Shown piece by piece: positions 18,745 to 28,415 of a DNA stretch of 64,000 bases (the first letter of the stretch is position 1; each line of letters begins with the position of its first letter). This DNA is from a virus. The notes beneath the pieces are model-generated. The model ran no database searches, was not told where the DNA came from, and saw nothing but the letters and a program-made list of their open reading frames with translations. The stretch covers positions 1 to 64,000 of IMG/VR virus record IMGVR_UViG_3300034152_000478. The stretch is one strand, 5' to 3'. The position numbers were made by a program, and so were the translations under genes.

Positions 18745-21357
18745 ATGACAGACAATCGTCCGACACTGACGGAGAACGCAAGGAAGCTCGTTGAGTCGAG
18801 ATATCTATTAAGGAATAATGATAGGGAGATTATTGAAACGCCACGGCAGATGATGGAGAGGGTTGCAGGGTGCTTGGCCTTTGTCGAGAAAGACCAGGAG
18901 CACTACTACAGCCTATTCTTAGAGCATTTGCTGGATCTATCTATTGTACCTGCATCTCCATACTTCTTTAACGCTCGCCATCCTGAGAAAGAAAAGGTCG
19001 GCGGGCTTTTTTCATGTTTCGTAATACCCATAGGTGACTCCATTGATGAGATTTACGAGTGCATGGCCCAGGCCGCTAAGATATACCAGCGAGCTGGTGG
19101 TGTGGGTATTGACTTCTCGCCACTGAGAGAGAATGGTGCTCTGGTTGTAACATCAAAGGGTATTGCGACTGGCCCATTATCCTTCATGAAGGTGTTCAAT
19201 TTCTCCTCCGAAGCTGTCGTACAAGGCGGTAGAAGAAGAGGCGCTTCGCTTGCAGCATTAGACGCATCACATCCGGACATTGAGCCATTTATCACCGCAA
19301 AATCCACTAACTTACCTGAAATCAATCGCCTACTCAAGATTGTTAATAGCTCTACAGATCAGGTAGCTCGCAACTTCGCACAGCTTGAGCTGAAACGCCT
19401 GCAAGAGTTTACTCAATTCAACCTGTCTATTAAGGCCACCGATGAGTTCATGCAGGCCGTTAAAGACAATATCGACTGGTATCTGATCTCGCCGCGTGAT
19501 GGTCGCATTACCAAAACAGTAAAAGCCAGAAAACTATTTCAAATGATATGTGATGGCGCTTGGCGTTCAGGTTGCCCAGGCATGATCTACATTGACACTG
19601 TGAATACGGCTAATAAACTGCCGGGGCTTGGCAGAATCGAATGCTGCAATCCTTGTGGCGAGATATATGTCCATGCTCATCATGCTTGTAACCTAATAGC
19701 GATAAATCTTAATAAATGCCTAAAAGATGGACAGGTGTGTTTCAAAACCATACACAGCCTGGCTGGGATAGCCATGAGAATGGCCGATAATGCTATCGAT
19801 GTTTCCGACTATCCACTGGATGTAATCAGACGCCACGTACAAGCCACCAGGGGCGTCGGTGTTGGCCTCATGGGATTTGCTGATATCCTGATCGAGCTTG
19901 GGATACCATACGATTCTGAGGCGGCTCAGGAGCTTCTACGCAAAATCTGTCAGTATCTCAATGTCGGCTGCTACGATGCCTCGATGTCTCTTGGTACAGA
20001 GCGCGGAAACTTCATGAACTATAAAAACTCCATATGGGCTGAGGGTGGCGTACCTATGCGCAATGCTTGGCACACCTCGCTGCAGCCAACCGGATCTATC
20101 TCTATGATTGCCGGGGCTTCTCAGTCTATTGAGCCCTTGTACAATGTCTTTTATCGCAGAAAGACTCACGATGGGCAGATTTATGTTGAGCTTCATGACA
20201 AATTCAGAGAGGCTATTGAAAATGCCGGGCTCAACCTGGAGGAAGTATTGGTCAAGCTGGTTAAGACTGGCTCTATTCAGGCATTGGATTTACCAGATGA
20301 GATCAAGTCGGTATTTCGCTGTGCACAAGACATTGCCCCGAAGGATCATGTGTTAATGCAGGCTGCCGCCCAAGAGCACATTCATCAGGGCATCTCCAAG
20401 ACCATCAATATGCCAGAAAGGACTACGCCTGAACAAATCGGCGAAGTCTATATGCTTGCGCATGAGCTGGGCGTGAAAGGAGTAACAGTCTTTCGAGAGG
20501 GTTCAAAGCCGGGTGTGCTGGAGACATCTAATTCTGCTGACATGTATGATGAGAAACTCAAGGATTTCTTGGTACAGAAGTTTGTCCACGAAGACTGGAA
20601 GGCTAAGGAGATCGCTGAGTTTCTTGGTGTGACTGAGCAAAGCATATTCTCGAAGCTTAAGAAGTACGGCATCAAAAAGAAAGAAAGTGCGAACCTGGAA
20701 TACGAACGCGACATGCCAATCGGTGATATCTTGAAAGAGATAATACTGGCCAACTTCATTGGCAGCCCTTCCAGAGCACAGATAGCAGATCACCAGGCGA
20801 GCTATCGTCAGGTCTCGGATCACTTGAATTATGTCCGCAATGTGCGTAAGCTTTTTACTGATAGAGGCATTTCTTGTACCCAGATCGAGTCAGTTTTGAC
20901 AGATCGAGTGTACTACTATTTCGATACCGCTTTCATGAAGGCGATCTATGAGCTTCCTTTTGAAATCGGGAAAGATAATAAGCCAATAGTTAATATCGAC
21001 AAAAGAAGTGTGAATGTGCTAATAACTCCGCACTTCATACGACACTTGTTTCTGATGGCTGGAGTGGTAACTGGTCATGGCGGTATATCGTTTAATACCA
21101 CTGGCGAAAATGGAGATTTGATGCGCAGACTTCTTGTCAGACTTGGTAATATGCTGGAGATTAACATAAAAGTTCATGACGACAGTGTTTACGTTCCAAA
21201 GAATGCTACCGACATCTTTTATAGCTACATAGAAGGCGGAGAAGATATAGAAGTCACTTGTGAAAATTCTCTTTGTCCTGAATGTGGTAATAAGCTAATA
21301 GTCAGTGAGCACTGCCGGTCTTGCAATGCTTGCGGCTGGTCTGCTTGTTTAGTTTAG
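18745..21357 (+). CDS. nrdJ: Class II (adenosylcobalamin-dependent) ribonucleotide reductase with inserted domain
   Basis: 870 residues. Core: active-site Cys in GGLFSC (about 88-93), NPCGEI (about 302-307), the PTGSISMIAG loop (about 448) and the C-terminal zinc-ribbon CPECG...CRSCNACGWSAC, whose Cys pair re-reduces the active site. It converts ribonucleotides to deoxyribonucleotides without oxygen or a second subunit. Between the core end (VTVFREGSKPG) and the C-terminal ribbon lie about 245 extra residues: a helix-turn-helix (AKEIAEFLGVTEQSIFSKLKK) and a LAGLIDADG-like fold (RVYYYFDTAFMKAIYELPFE; FLMAGVVTGHGGISF), whose acidic catalytic positions are replaced. No intein splice residues are seen. 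Confidence 0.94.
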   Translation: MTDNRPTLTENARKLVESRYLLRNNDREIIETPRQMMERVAGCLAFVEKDQEHYYSLFLEHLLDLSIVPASPYFFNARHPEKEKVGGLFSCFVIPIGDSIDEIYECMAQAAKIYQRAGGVGIDFSPLRENGALVVTSKGIATGPLSFMKVFNFSSEAVVQGGRRRGASLAALDASHPDIEPFITAKSTNLPEINRLLKIVNSSTDQVARNFAQLELKRLQEFTQFNLSIKATDEFMQAVKDNIDWYLISPRDGRITKTVKARKLFQMICDGAWRSGCPGMIYIDTVNTANKLPGLGRIECCNPCGEIYVHAHHACNLIAINLNKCLKDGQVCFKTIHSLAGIAMRMADNAIDVSDYPLDVIRRHVQATRGVGVGLMGFADILIELGIPYDSEAAQELLRKICQYLNVGCYDASMSLGTERGNFMNYKNSIWAEGGVPMRNAWHTSLQPTGSISMIAGASQSIEPLYNVFYRRKTHDGQIYVELHDKFREAIENAGLNLEEVLVKLVKTGSIQALDLPDEIKSVFRCAQDIAPKDHVLMQAAAQEHIHQGISKTINMPERTTPEQIGEVYMLAHELGVKGVTVFREGSKPGVLETSNSADMYDEKLKDFLVQKFVHEDWKAKEIAEFLGVTEQSIFSKLKKYGIKKKESANLEYERDMPIGDILKEIILANFIGSPSRAQIADHQASYRQVSDHLNYVRNVRKLFTDRGISCTQIESVLTDRVYYYFDTAFMKAIYELPFEIGKDNKPIVNIDKRSVNVLITPHFIRHLFLMAGVVTGHGGISFNTTGENGDLMRRLLVRLGNMLEINIKVHDDSVYVPKNATDIFYSYIEGGEDIEVTCENSLCPECGNKLIVSEHCRSCNACGWSACLV

Positions 21358-21358
21358 C

Positions 21359-21372
21359 CGTATCTATTATGT
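21359..21372 (+). promoter_or_regulatory. CGTAT-type promoter candidate
   Basis: CGTATCTATTATG begins two bases after the nrdJ stop and lies just before the AGGAGG of the next gene. Same motif as at 3279, 26292, 31908 and 43425. The short distance to the start codon is compatible with a -10 element only if the leader is very short. Confidence 0.4.
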
Positions 21373-21384
21373 ATAGGAGGAATT

Positions 21385-21921
21385 ATGTCTGATGGTATGG
21401 AACTTATCTCGGCGGAACTGGTCGGTAGATATGGTGTACTACCCTTGCTTCCGTTCGATGAAGTTCTGATTGATGAGCTAAGTGGCAAGCGACTATTTTG
21501 CATCCGCGTCAGTGATGGCTCAAGCAATCCGGAGAACTACAAGATTGAGGTCAAGAAGCCTCGCCAAAGTTGCAAGCACTGTTATGGATTAGGGTACGAG
21601 AATATCTTTTTCTCGAACGAAGAACGATTCCAGGGACATCCTTTACTGAACATGTGTCGTTGCCTAAAGAAAGACCCAGAAGCACAAGCAGTATACGACG
21701 CTGCCCATAAAGAGATTGTCAAAGAGGAGGCCGTCATGCCTTGTGAGGTTTGTCAACAAAAGGAATGTATATGCAACGTCCTGAAGGCACAGGCAGCACC
21801 ACCGAAACTGAAAGCCAGTGAGAACTTCCGAGAAGTTGTTCCCAGTGGAGAAGGATTGGCTAAAGCAAGTATCAACGACGTAATTAGAGAGAACACCATA
21901 GGCGAAGCTGAAGATGTCTAA
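21385..21921 (+). CDS. Hypothetical zinc-finger protein
   Basis: 178 residues. CKHCYGLGYENI...CRCLKK is a DnaJ-like or treble-clef zinc knuckle (about 63-92), and a second Cys set CEVCQQKECIC lies at about 120-131; Pro/Ala-rich linker and polar tail. RBS AGGAGG. Its end overlaps the sigma-like gene by 8 bases, so the product may work with it. Confidence 0.65.
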   Translation: MSDGMELISAELVGRYGVLPLLPFDEVLIDELSGKRLFCIRVSDGSSNPENYKIEVKKPRQSCKHCYGLGYENIFFSNEERFQGHPLLNMCRCLKKDPEAQAVYDAAHKEIVKEEAVMPCEVCQQKECICNVLKAQAAPPKLKASENFREVVPSGEGLAKASINDVIRENTIGEAEDV

Positions 21922-22564
21922 AACTCCAGAAAGGTTGGCGTCTCACGAGGCGCACATTGCCGATCTGGCGCGAAAAGGCATGCTTACTTATGAAGCTATT
22001 GCTCCAATAGTCGAAACCATTATACGGGGCAAGGTTGCCAAGCTTGGTACGATAGGGGCTTATGACTTTGAAGATATCGCCCAAGAGATACGAGCAAAGT
22101 GTGCCCGCATTATGGGACGTTTTGATCCAGAGAAGAGTACTGCGTACAATTTCTTTGGATATTGCGCAGATAACTTCATTAAAGACCTCATGCGCAAACA
22201 CACCTTGCGTGATGGGGCTATATGTAGTTCGTGCGTCTATAGTGGAGATAAATCCTGCAAGCTATATCCAGAAGCCAATCAATGTGACAGATATAAGAGC
22301 TATCTGGAGCAAAAACGCAGAAAAGAACGTGTCTGTCTCATGCGGAGCAATCCAAACTTTTCATGGGAGACGTTCAACAAGGGAGTGTGGGCAAGAGATA
22401 CCGAAGAGTACTATCTAAGTAGCATTAGGATTATCAGAACGCATCTACCAAGCATTATGCGATATTACTTTGACTTGCTACTGGCAGCATCCGGTATTCC
22501 TCATGCTATGTACGAAGAGTTGTACGAGGAGGTTGAGTATGTTATTCGTGAATTTATCGATTGA
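21914..22564 (+). CDS. Sigma factor-like protein (probable late sigma)
   Basis: 216 residues. YDFEDIAQEIRAKCARIMGRFDPEKSTAYNFFGYCADNFIKDLMRK (about 50-96) matches sigma-70 region 2: the DL-x-Q-E core-binding helix, F-D-P-x-x-x-x-F/Y-x-x-x, and a basic D-L-x-R end. A Cys cluster (CSSCVYSGDKSC) follows, unusual for sigma factors. Region 4 is not obvious. By analogy with T4 gp55 it may direct host RNA polymerase to late promoters. It lies directly upstream of the packaging and head genes. Confidence 0.75.
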   Translation: MSKTPERLASHEAHIADLARKGMLTYEAIAPIVETIIRGKVAKLGTIGAYDFEDIAQEIRAKCARIMGRFDPEKSTAYNFFGYCADNFIKDLMRKHTLRDGAICSSCVYSGDKSCKLYPEANQCDRYKSYLEQKRRKERVCLMRSNPNFSWETFNKGVWARDTEEYYLSSIRIIRTHLPSIMRYYFDLLLAASGIPHAMYEELYEEVEYVIREFID

Positions 22565-23093
22565 TGCATTGGTGTGCCTTGAATGTGGTGAGATAGTGCA
22601 GCCCAATGAATTAGTCGTGAAGAAAGTAGCTGAATTGGACATTCCGGATGCTATGAAAGCAAAAGGAGCCCTGTTCAGCACTGTCGCGTGTCCTCATTGC
22701 GAGCAAGGATTTGTATTTGGATTCTTGGCCGTGCCGAAGAAAGAACGCAAGGGCGAGCTGATACGCGGAGATAACAGCGTAGTATGCACCGGAGAAGTTC
22801 GCGATGCTATTCCTATAAGTGACGAAGAGGCTGCTGCTGTTGAGCAGGAAGCCATAGAAGAGCAAAAGCAGGTACAAGAAGACCGCAGAAAGAAGCGCAA
22901 GACTGGCCTTGTTAAGTCAGAAGATGGTACAATCGATCTGGATGCTCCAGTTGAAAGGGTACCTGAAACTCTGAAGAAGATTCAATGCTTTGAGTGCAAG
23001 AAAGAGATCGAGGTTCCCAGTACCGCAAGTTCAGAATTCAATATGAGATGTTCGAGCTGTCTTAAGGCGTTGGTTCGCAAGCATAGAGGATAA
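22539..23093 (+). CDS. Hypothetical protein with two zinc ribbons
   Basis: 184 residues; start chosen by GAGGAGG upstream, 26 bases inside the sigma-like gene. N-terminal CLEC...CPHC (about 13-58) and C-terminal CFEC...CSSC (about 153-176) flank a charged linker with Glu/Lys runs. Zinc-ribbon proteins of this kind occur beside phage late-transcription genes; a transcription role is inferred. Confidence 0.65.
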   Translation: MLFVNLSIDALVCLECGEIVQPNELVVKKVAELDIPDAMKAKGALFSTVACPHCEQGFVFGFLAVPKKERKGELIRGDNSVVCTGEVRDAIPISDEEAAAVEQEAIEEQKQVQEDRRKKRKTGLVKSEDGTIDLDAPVERVPETLKKIQCFECKKEIEVPSTASSEFNMRCSSCLKALVRKHRG

Positions 23094-23095
23094 AT

Positions 23096-23983
23096 ATGGC
23101 TCGCAAGTACATTCTCACTCCAGAAATTCAGAAATATATTGCTGTTAACTATACGGTGATGACTGATAAGACTATGGGTAAACATCTGGATATTCCGGAG
23201 GAGACAATTCGGTATTGGCGTCGCAAATTGAAGCTGAAGAAAAAGAGCGTGGCACACGCCCCCGTAGAGCCGAGCATGGATGTAATCAAAGCCCTTGACG
23301 GTCAGAGCGAACATGTTCGCAGGATGAGCGCCAAAGAGAGGCGACAGTACTATCTTGAACAGCTACGATCACGTCCGCGTTATAAAATGGTTCAAACTAT
23401 CCTGGACGCAGATGAATTAGCTTTCTACGAAGACAAGTATATTGAGTACTTTTCTAATCCGGACATTGAGACATTGACCGTAACTGAGGAGGATGACATA
23501 CATGAGCTGACTATGACGCAGATAGAAAAGTTACGACTACAAAGATCGGTACTGCGCGATCAAAGCAATGCTGACTTGTTGGCACAGCACAGTCGCGCAA
23601 TTAAAGACAAAGACGAAACCATACTAAAAATCAAAAAGAGTCTCAGTCTGGAGCGTTCTCAGCGCTTGGAGAGACAGGCTGACACATCTACTAATTTCAC
23701 CAACCTGATCCGAGAACTGAACAATCGTGGCATTAGAGTATTGGCGGGTGCTGAAGTAGCAATGTTTAAGTTTAGGATGGAAGAAAGCATCAACCGCCTG
23801 GTAGAAGATGGGCATATGCGCGGCTTCGAGCAGTTTAATCTCGGTGACAATTTCAAATCCGGCGACTTACCGGAGGATTACGAACCGCCGCCAGAAGTGG
23901 AAGATTTTCACAGGGTTTCTGACGATGGCGACGAGCAAAAAGACGACAAAGAAAAAAGCCAAGAAGAAAAAGAAGACAACTAA
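23096..23983 (+). CDS. Probable terminase small subunit
   Basis: 295 residues. The N-terminus is a helix-turn-helix (IQKYIAVNYTVMTDKTMGKHLDIPEETIRYWRRKL) of the kind that binds the packaging site; a long helical middle and an acidic tail (EQKDDKEKSQEEKEDN) follow. Its place one gene before the large terminase supports the role. The family is not recognised beyond the fold, so another DNA-binding function is possible. Confidence 0.6.
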   Translation: MARKYILTPEIQKYIAVNYTVMTDKTMGKHLDIPEETIRYWRRKLKLKKKSVAHAPVEPSMDVIKALDGQSEHVRRMSAKERRQYYLEQLRSRPRYKMVQTILDADELAFYEDKYIEYFSNPDIETLTVTEEDDIHELTMTQIEKLRLQRSVLRDQSNADLLAQHSRAIKDKDETILKIKKSLSLERSQRLERQADTSTNFTNLIRELNNRGIRVLAGAEVAMFKFRMEESINRLVEDGHMRGFEQFNLGDNFKSGDLPEDYEPPPEVEDFHRVSDDGDEQKDDKEKSQEEKEDN

Positions 23984-24473
23984 GAAAAAAGCTGCTCCTA
24001 CTGCACAATTCACTATAATACGTGACTCCAGGGAGCATGAGGGTAACGGTTATATCTTCAAGACGACTGCTGCCTGTGCTGGCACTGTTACCCGTAAACT
24101 TGATTATGGCGATTACAGCATAGAAGGACTGGAGAACTTCGTCATAATTGAGCGCAAGAAATCGGTAGACGAGCTTGCACACTGCCTTGGTGCTGACCGC
24201 GATCGATTCTATCGAGAACTTGACGCTATGAGTCATGTACCCCACCGCTACATTATTGTTGAAGACTACTGGTCGATGGTCGGCTGGAAAAAAGTCGGTC
24301 GCTTCAGCCAGATGCATCCCAACTCTTTCATGTCTACAATCTTTAGCCTCATGATGCGTAATGGCTTTCATGTCATGTTCGCTGGAACCCCTAAAAATGC
24401 TAAGCGTCTTACTTATTGGATATTGAGCAAGGCACATAAGTACTACATGGAGGAGCAATGTCGCAGTCATTAA
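23925..24473 (+). CDS. ERCC4-type nuclease with lysine-rich tail
   Basis: 182 residues from the ATG after CAGGG. The first 24 residues are almost only Lys, Thr and Ala (KKTTKKKAKKKKKTTKKK). Then an XPF/Mus81-like domain: IIRDSREHEG, LDYGDYSIEG, IIERKKSVDEL, giving the family's D...GDY...ERK core. It should cut branched or flap DNA. It overlaps the small terminase by 59 bases and the large terminase by 16, so it is expressed with packaging genes and may resolve branches before packaging. Confidence 0.85.
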   Translation: MATSKKTTKKKAKKKKKTTKKKAAPTAQFTIIRDSREHEGNGYIFKTTAACAGTVTRKLDYGDYSIEGLENFVIIERKKSVDELAHCLGADRDRFYRELDAMSHVPHRYIIVEDYWSMVGWKKVGRFSQMHPNSFMSTIFSLMMRNGFHVMFAGTPKNAKRLTYWILSKAHKYYMEEQCRSH

Positions 24474-26290
24474 TGCCAACTGCCATTATTCAGCCGGATT
24501 ACTGGTACGCAAACAGAGTAGATGAAAACCTTCTCAGGAATCCTTTAACTGATGCTGATTGCATGGTTACGGAAGTCGACAATCCACTGTCAGAAATTTG
24601 TGCTCTATCATTCTATTCTTTGCCGTGGGCATGTAAATACATTTTAGGTACTGAAATTGCGCCCTATCAGGCAGCATTTCTATATACATTGTGGACAAGG
24701 AAGTATCCGCTACTTCTTGCCTCTCGTGGTGCCAGTAAGACGTTTACGCTTGGTATGTACGCGCTTCTGCGAGCGCTTTATCAGCAAGGCAGTAAGATTA
24801 TCATTGTATCATCTTCATTCCGTCAGGCAAAAAGACCGTTTGAGGAGATGGAGCGCATTTTCAATCGGGCTCCACTTCTTAGGTCAGCCATTAACACAAC
24901 CCCAAAACATAGTAATGACTGTTGGTATTTCAATGTAGGAGAAAGCGTTATCAAGGCACTACCTCTTGGTGATGGTGGCAAAATCCGTGGTGAGCGTGCT
25001 TCTGTGGTTATCATTGATGAGGTTGATGAAGTTGATCCAGAAGTATTCCACGTGGTTGTGCGTGGTTTTGCTGCCACCCAGCTTGATCCTATGGACAAAG
25101 TGAGGGAGGCTGCACGCAGGCGTCGCGACGGACTCGAACCGGCAAAGCGCAAACCTGGTGAGGGCAACCAAATCATAATTGCTGGTACTGCTGGATTTAC
25201 CGAGGGCAATTTCCACAAAATGTTCACGCAGTACAATAAAATCATTGACTACCAAATTCAAGGATATGGATATGAACCTGAGATTGTCGAAGCATTAGGT
25301 TCTGATTTTGGTGATATCTATATCGACAAGAAAGATTATGGAGTCATAGAGCTGCCTTGGCGTTATGTGCCAGAAGGCATTTTGGATCGTGAAATGGTAT
25401 CGCAGGCTCGGCTTACTATGTCAGACATGCTGTTTGACATGGAGTACAATTGCAAGTTTGGCGATACATCGCATGGCTTCTTTTCTCATAAAGCCATTGA
25501 GGCAGCGACAGCAAAAGGTCCAGAAGCATTTGGCATCGAAGTAGCTGGAGCACCAGATAGAGCATATGCGCTTGGACTGGACCCTGCGAGAACCGGCGAT
25601 GCCTTTGGTTTCGTGATAGTTGAAATCGGACACCCACATAAGATTGTGTATGTCCACACCAACATTAACGTTGCATTCTCTGATAATGTGCAGAAAGTAC
25701 GCGAACTACTACGGCGTTTCAACATTGTTAGAATTGGCATAGATGCTGGTGGTGGTGGTCTTACCATTAGGGATATGCTTGTATTAGAAGAGCTGATGCG
25801 AGAGGGAGACAGAGCAATCTATGAGATAGAGGCCGATGATCAAACAAGGCCCGGCGACTATATTCTGCAGATGATCAATTTTGCTCCTAAGTGGATTGAG
25901 GAAGCCAACTTTCTGTTGCAGAAAAACATCGAAGATAAACGCATCATGTTTCCATCGAGAGTGATTAGTCAGAAACATTACAACACTGAAGGTGCCATTG
26001 ATGAAACAGAGGCTGATCAAGTTTTCGAGGAAATCATTAACTGTAAGAAAGAGCTATATCAGATATCGGTTTCACAGACAGCACATGGCTTTAAGCACTT
26101 TGATATCAATCCTTCACTGGAAGCCAAGAAAAGAAAGATGCGTGCTCGCAAGGACCGCTATTCGGCGTTGTTAATAGCGAACTATGTTGCTAATGACTAT
26201 CTGGACTTAATAGAGGGTCGAAAAGACAATCAGGCATTCGTCAGAAGGCAGTGGGAAAATGCCATCGGCGGCTGGGCCGAAGAATTTTAG
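24458..26290 (+). CDS. terL: Terminase large subunit
   Basis: 610 residues. Walker A ASRGASKTF (about 88-96), Walker B VVIIDEVDE (about 183-191), the C-motif region QIIIAGTAG, then the RNase H-like nuclease with LGLDPARTGDAFG (about 372) and RIGIDAGGGG (about 426). This motor pumps DNA into the prohead and cuts concatemers. Position before portal fits. Confidence 0.95.
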   Translation: MSQSLMPTAIIQPDYWYANRVDENLLRNPLTDADCMVTEVDNPLSEICALSFYSLPWACKYILGTEIAPYQAAFLYTLWTRKYPLLLASRGASKTFTLGMYALLRALYQQGSKIIIVSSSFRQAKRPFEEMERIFNRAPLLRSAINTTPKHSNDCWYFNVGESVIKALPLGDGGKIRGERASVVIIDEVDEVDPEVFHVVVRGFAATQLDPMDKVREAARRRRDGLEPAKRKPGEGNQIIIAGTAGFTEGNFHKMFTQYNKIIDYQIQGYGYEPEIVEALGSDFGDIYIDKKDYGVIELPWRYVPEGILDREMVSQARLTMSDMLFDMEYNCKFGDTSHGFFSHKAIEAATAKGPEAFGIEVAGAPDRAYALGLDPARTGDAFGFVIVEIGHPHKIVYVHTNINVAFSDNVQKVRELLRRFNIVRIGIDAGGGGLTIRDMLVLEELMREGDRAIYEIEADDQTRPGDYILQMINFAPKWIEEANFLLQKNIEDKRIMFPSRVISQKHYNTEGAIDETEADQVFEEIINCKKELYQISVSQTAHGFKHFDINPSLEAKKRKMRARKDRYSALLIANYVANDYLDLIEGRKDNQAFVRRQWENAIGGWAEEF

Positions 26291-26291
26291 C

Positions 26292-26304
26292 CGTATTTAT
26301 TGAT
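26292..26304 (+). promoter_or_regulatory. CGTAT-type promoter candidate before portal
   Basis: CGTATTTATTGATG begins two bases after the terL stop, 42 bases before the portal start codon. Matches the recurrent motif at 21359, 31908 and 43425. Confidence 0.5.
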
Positions 26305-26333
26305 GGAACATCTATGCAAAAGGCGGAGATATT

Positions 26334-28415
26334 ATGGGTAAAAAGCACGATGATTTGCGTAAGCTGTTGAAAATTCACGGCTCTCAACAGCCATCGAGTG
26401 ATTTCGATAGAGAGAAAGTGGTGGCGAAGTGGAACGCTCTCGCTGAAGACGACACTGGTAGAGAAGACAAAGATATCCGAGTGCAGCATCTGATAGCTCG
26501 CAAGGTTGGCGAGGTAGATATCTCGGAGAGTAACATCTTCAGACGCCAGAATAATAGCGCCAGACAGAAGATTCTGGATGCACGTAGCGCCTATGAGAAT
26601 ATCGGCCTAATCGGCAACATTCTGGATATCATGACTGATTTTGCTCTGGAGGGTTTGACTATAACTCATGAGAGTGAATCGGCCGAACGCTTTTTCCAAC
26701 GCTGGGCTTTGAGAACCAACCTGAATCAAATACTGGAAGAAGTGCTACGGGGAATATTCAGAGATGGGAATGTTCCTATTATGACCTATAAGGCCCGTAT
26801 TCTACCTTCAGAAATCACTATTCTGAAGAGAATTATGGCCGCCAGAGCTACCGGCCAGGGATTATTTACACCAGAAAGACCGAGAACGTCGGACACTCGA
26901 ATACCCTATAAGTTTACCATCCTTGATGTTACCAAGCTACATCTGGAAGAATCTGGCCTGTTTGGGAAACGCACTTACACATATCAGTTTGACAAGAAGG
27001 AAGTTAAAGAGGCTTTGGCAGCTACCGATCGAGAGACCAAAGAACTTCTGCGTGCAATGCGCGAAGGGCTGACAGACAAACAATGGAATACGTTCAAAAA
27101 GACAGGCCGCTATCCACTTAATAGTGATAAGCTTACTATGTTATTCTATAAGAAGGATAGCTATAAGGACTGGGCCAATCCAATGTTAACACGTGTTATG
27201 GACGACTTGAAATTCAAACGGGTTCTTCGCAACATGGATATCTCTATCGCCGAATCAATCCAGAATTCAGTCCAGATAATCAAGCTTGGTGATACTGTAA
27301 AAGGATTTCCTACTTCTCGATCGCGTCTTGATAAAATGGCCAATATGCTGGTTAATCCCAGCAAATCCAAGACTATTGTGTGGGATGACCTTATTGAGAT
27401 AGAAAGCGACTATCCAGATACTGGCACTATTTTGGGCTCGGACAAGTACCAGGCAGTTGAATCCGATATTCTGGCTGGATTGGGTGTTTCCGAGGTTCTT
27501 GTTGGTGGAACGGGTGGCAACTACTCCAACTCATTTCTCAGTGTGCGCACTCTTATGGAGCGTCTTGAAACTGGACGTGGAATTGTTCACTTGAATCTGC
27601 TAATTCCAATACTGGTAGATATTTCCAGAGCTATTGGGCTTCGTAAGCCGCCATTCGTGCGCTTCAAGCATATGTCTCTACGAGACGAAAATGCCGAAAA
27701 GAAACTGCTCATGGAGCTTGTGGATAGAAACGTCATCTCTTACCGGACTCTGCTTGAGTACTTCGGTCATGATCTTGATGTTGAAATTAAGCGCATGAAG
27801 CGGGAGGATAAGATCCGCGAGCGCCTGGATGACACTCACCAGCACACCTTGAAGAAGGTTGGCAAGTTTGGTCCTCACGCTACTGATGCAGATAGTCAGG
27901 CACAGTACATGAAGGACTACCAAGATCCCGATAGTCAGCCTACTGCTCAAGAGCAGCAAGGTGAAATGGGTGGACGCCCAGAGCAGGTCAACGAAGAGCC
28001 AGAGCAGCAAGATACAGAAAGAGATACGAAACCTAAAGGTATTGCCAAAGAAGTTATTAGGGATGTTCAGAAAGCATACACACTTATAAAGAAACGTGAG
28101 ATGCAGCGCATTGCTGTGGCCAATGGTATTACTGTGCGTGAGCTAAAGAAGCCACAACGTGAGATGGCTGAAGAGGTTGCGTTCGATATCTTGACACGCT
28201 TTGATGATATTAGCGCGGTTAATGAGGAAGCTATTGACAATGCCGTATATTATAAGACGAAGGCCCCTGCTATTTTAGACCGTTGTGTCAAGCAGGTTTA
28301 CCAAAGCCTTCTCAGGAGATTTAGGAAGCGATTCAATCGTGAACCTAAGGCCAAGGAGCGGGATAAGTTGCGCAGTTCTGCCTGGGCAATATGTAGAGAC
28401 AGGCTGGATATGTAG
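26334..28415 (+). CDS. Portal protein
   Basis: 693 residues. Follows terL and precedes protease and capsid. The body has the portal pattern: a wing region (ILDIMTDFALEGLTI, FRDGNVP), then the VSEVLVGGTGGNYSNS segment and a long helix, and a Gln/Glu-rich linker. The C-terminal 100 residues (from KEVIRDVQKAYTL) are a helical, basic extension ending RSSAWAICRDRLDM, of unknown role. The portal is the dodecameric DNA gate of the head. Confidence 0.88.
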   Translation: MGKKHDDLRKLLKIHGSQQPSSDFDREKVVAKWNALAEDDTGREDKDIRVQHLIARKVGEVDISESNIFRRQNNSARQKILDARSAYENIGLIGNILDIMTDFALEGLTITHESESAERFFQRWALRTNLNQILEEVLRGIFRDGNVPIMTYKARILPSEITILKRIMAARATGQGLFTPERPRTSDTRIPYKFTILDVTKLHLEESGLFGKRTYTYQFDKKEVKEALAATDRETKELLRAMREGLTDKQWNTFKKTGRYPLNSDKLTMLFYKKDSYKDWANPMLTRVMDDLKFKRVLRNMDISIAESIQNSVQIIKLGDTVKGFPTSRSRLDKMANMLVNPSKSKTIVWDDLIEIESDYPDTGTILGSDKYQAVESDILAGLGVSEVLVGGTGGNYSNSFLSVRTLMERLETGRGIVHLNLLIPILVDISRAIGLRKPPFVRFKHMSLRDENAEKKLLMELVDRNVISYRTLLEYFGHDLDVEIKRMKREDKIRERLDDTHQHTLKKVGKFGPHATDADSQAQYMKDYQDPDSQPTAQEQQGEMGGRPEQVNEEPEQQDTERDTKPKGIAKEVIRDVQKAYTLIKKREMQRIAVANGITVRELKKPQREMAEEVAFDILTRFDDISAVNEEAIDNAVYYKTKAPAILDRCVKQVYQSLLRRFRKRFNREPKAKERDKLRSSAWAICRDRLDM

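Noticed and set aside
18399-18794. 131-codon open frame bridging the gap before nrdJ
   Set aside because: It overlaps both neighbours, has atypical composition and no RBS; a shorter frame at 18502-18651 looks more protein-like.
18745-21357. Intein in the ribonucleotide reductase
   Set aside because: The extra domain has no N-terminal Cys/Ser splice block and no C-terminal HN followed by Cys/Ser/Thr; it lies in a variable linker rather than an active-site motif.
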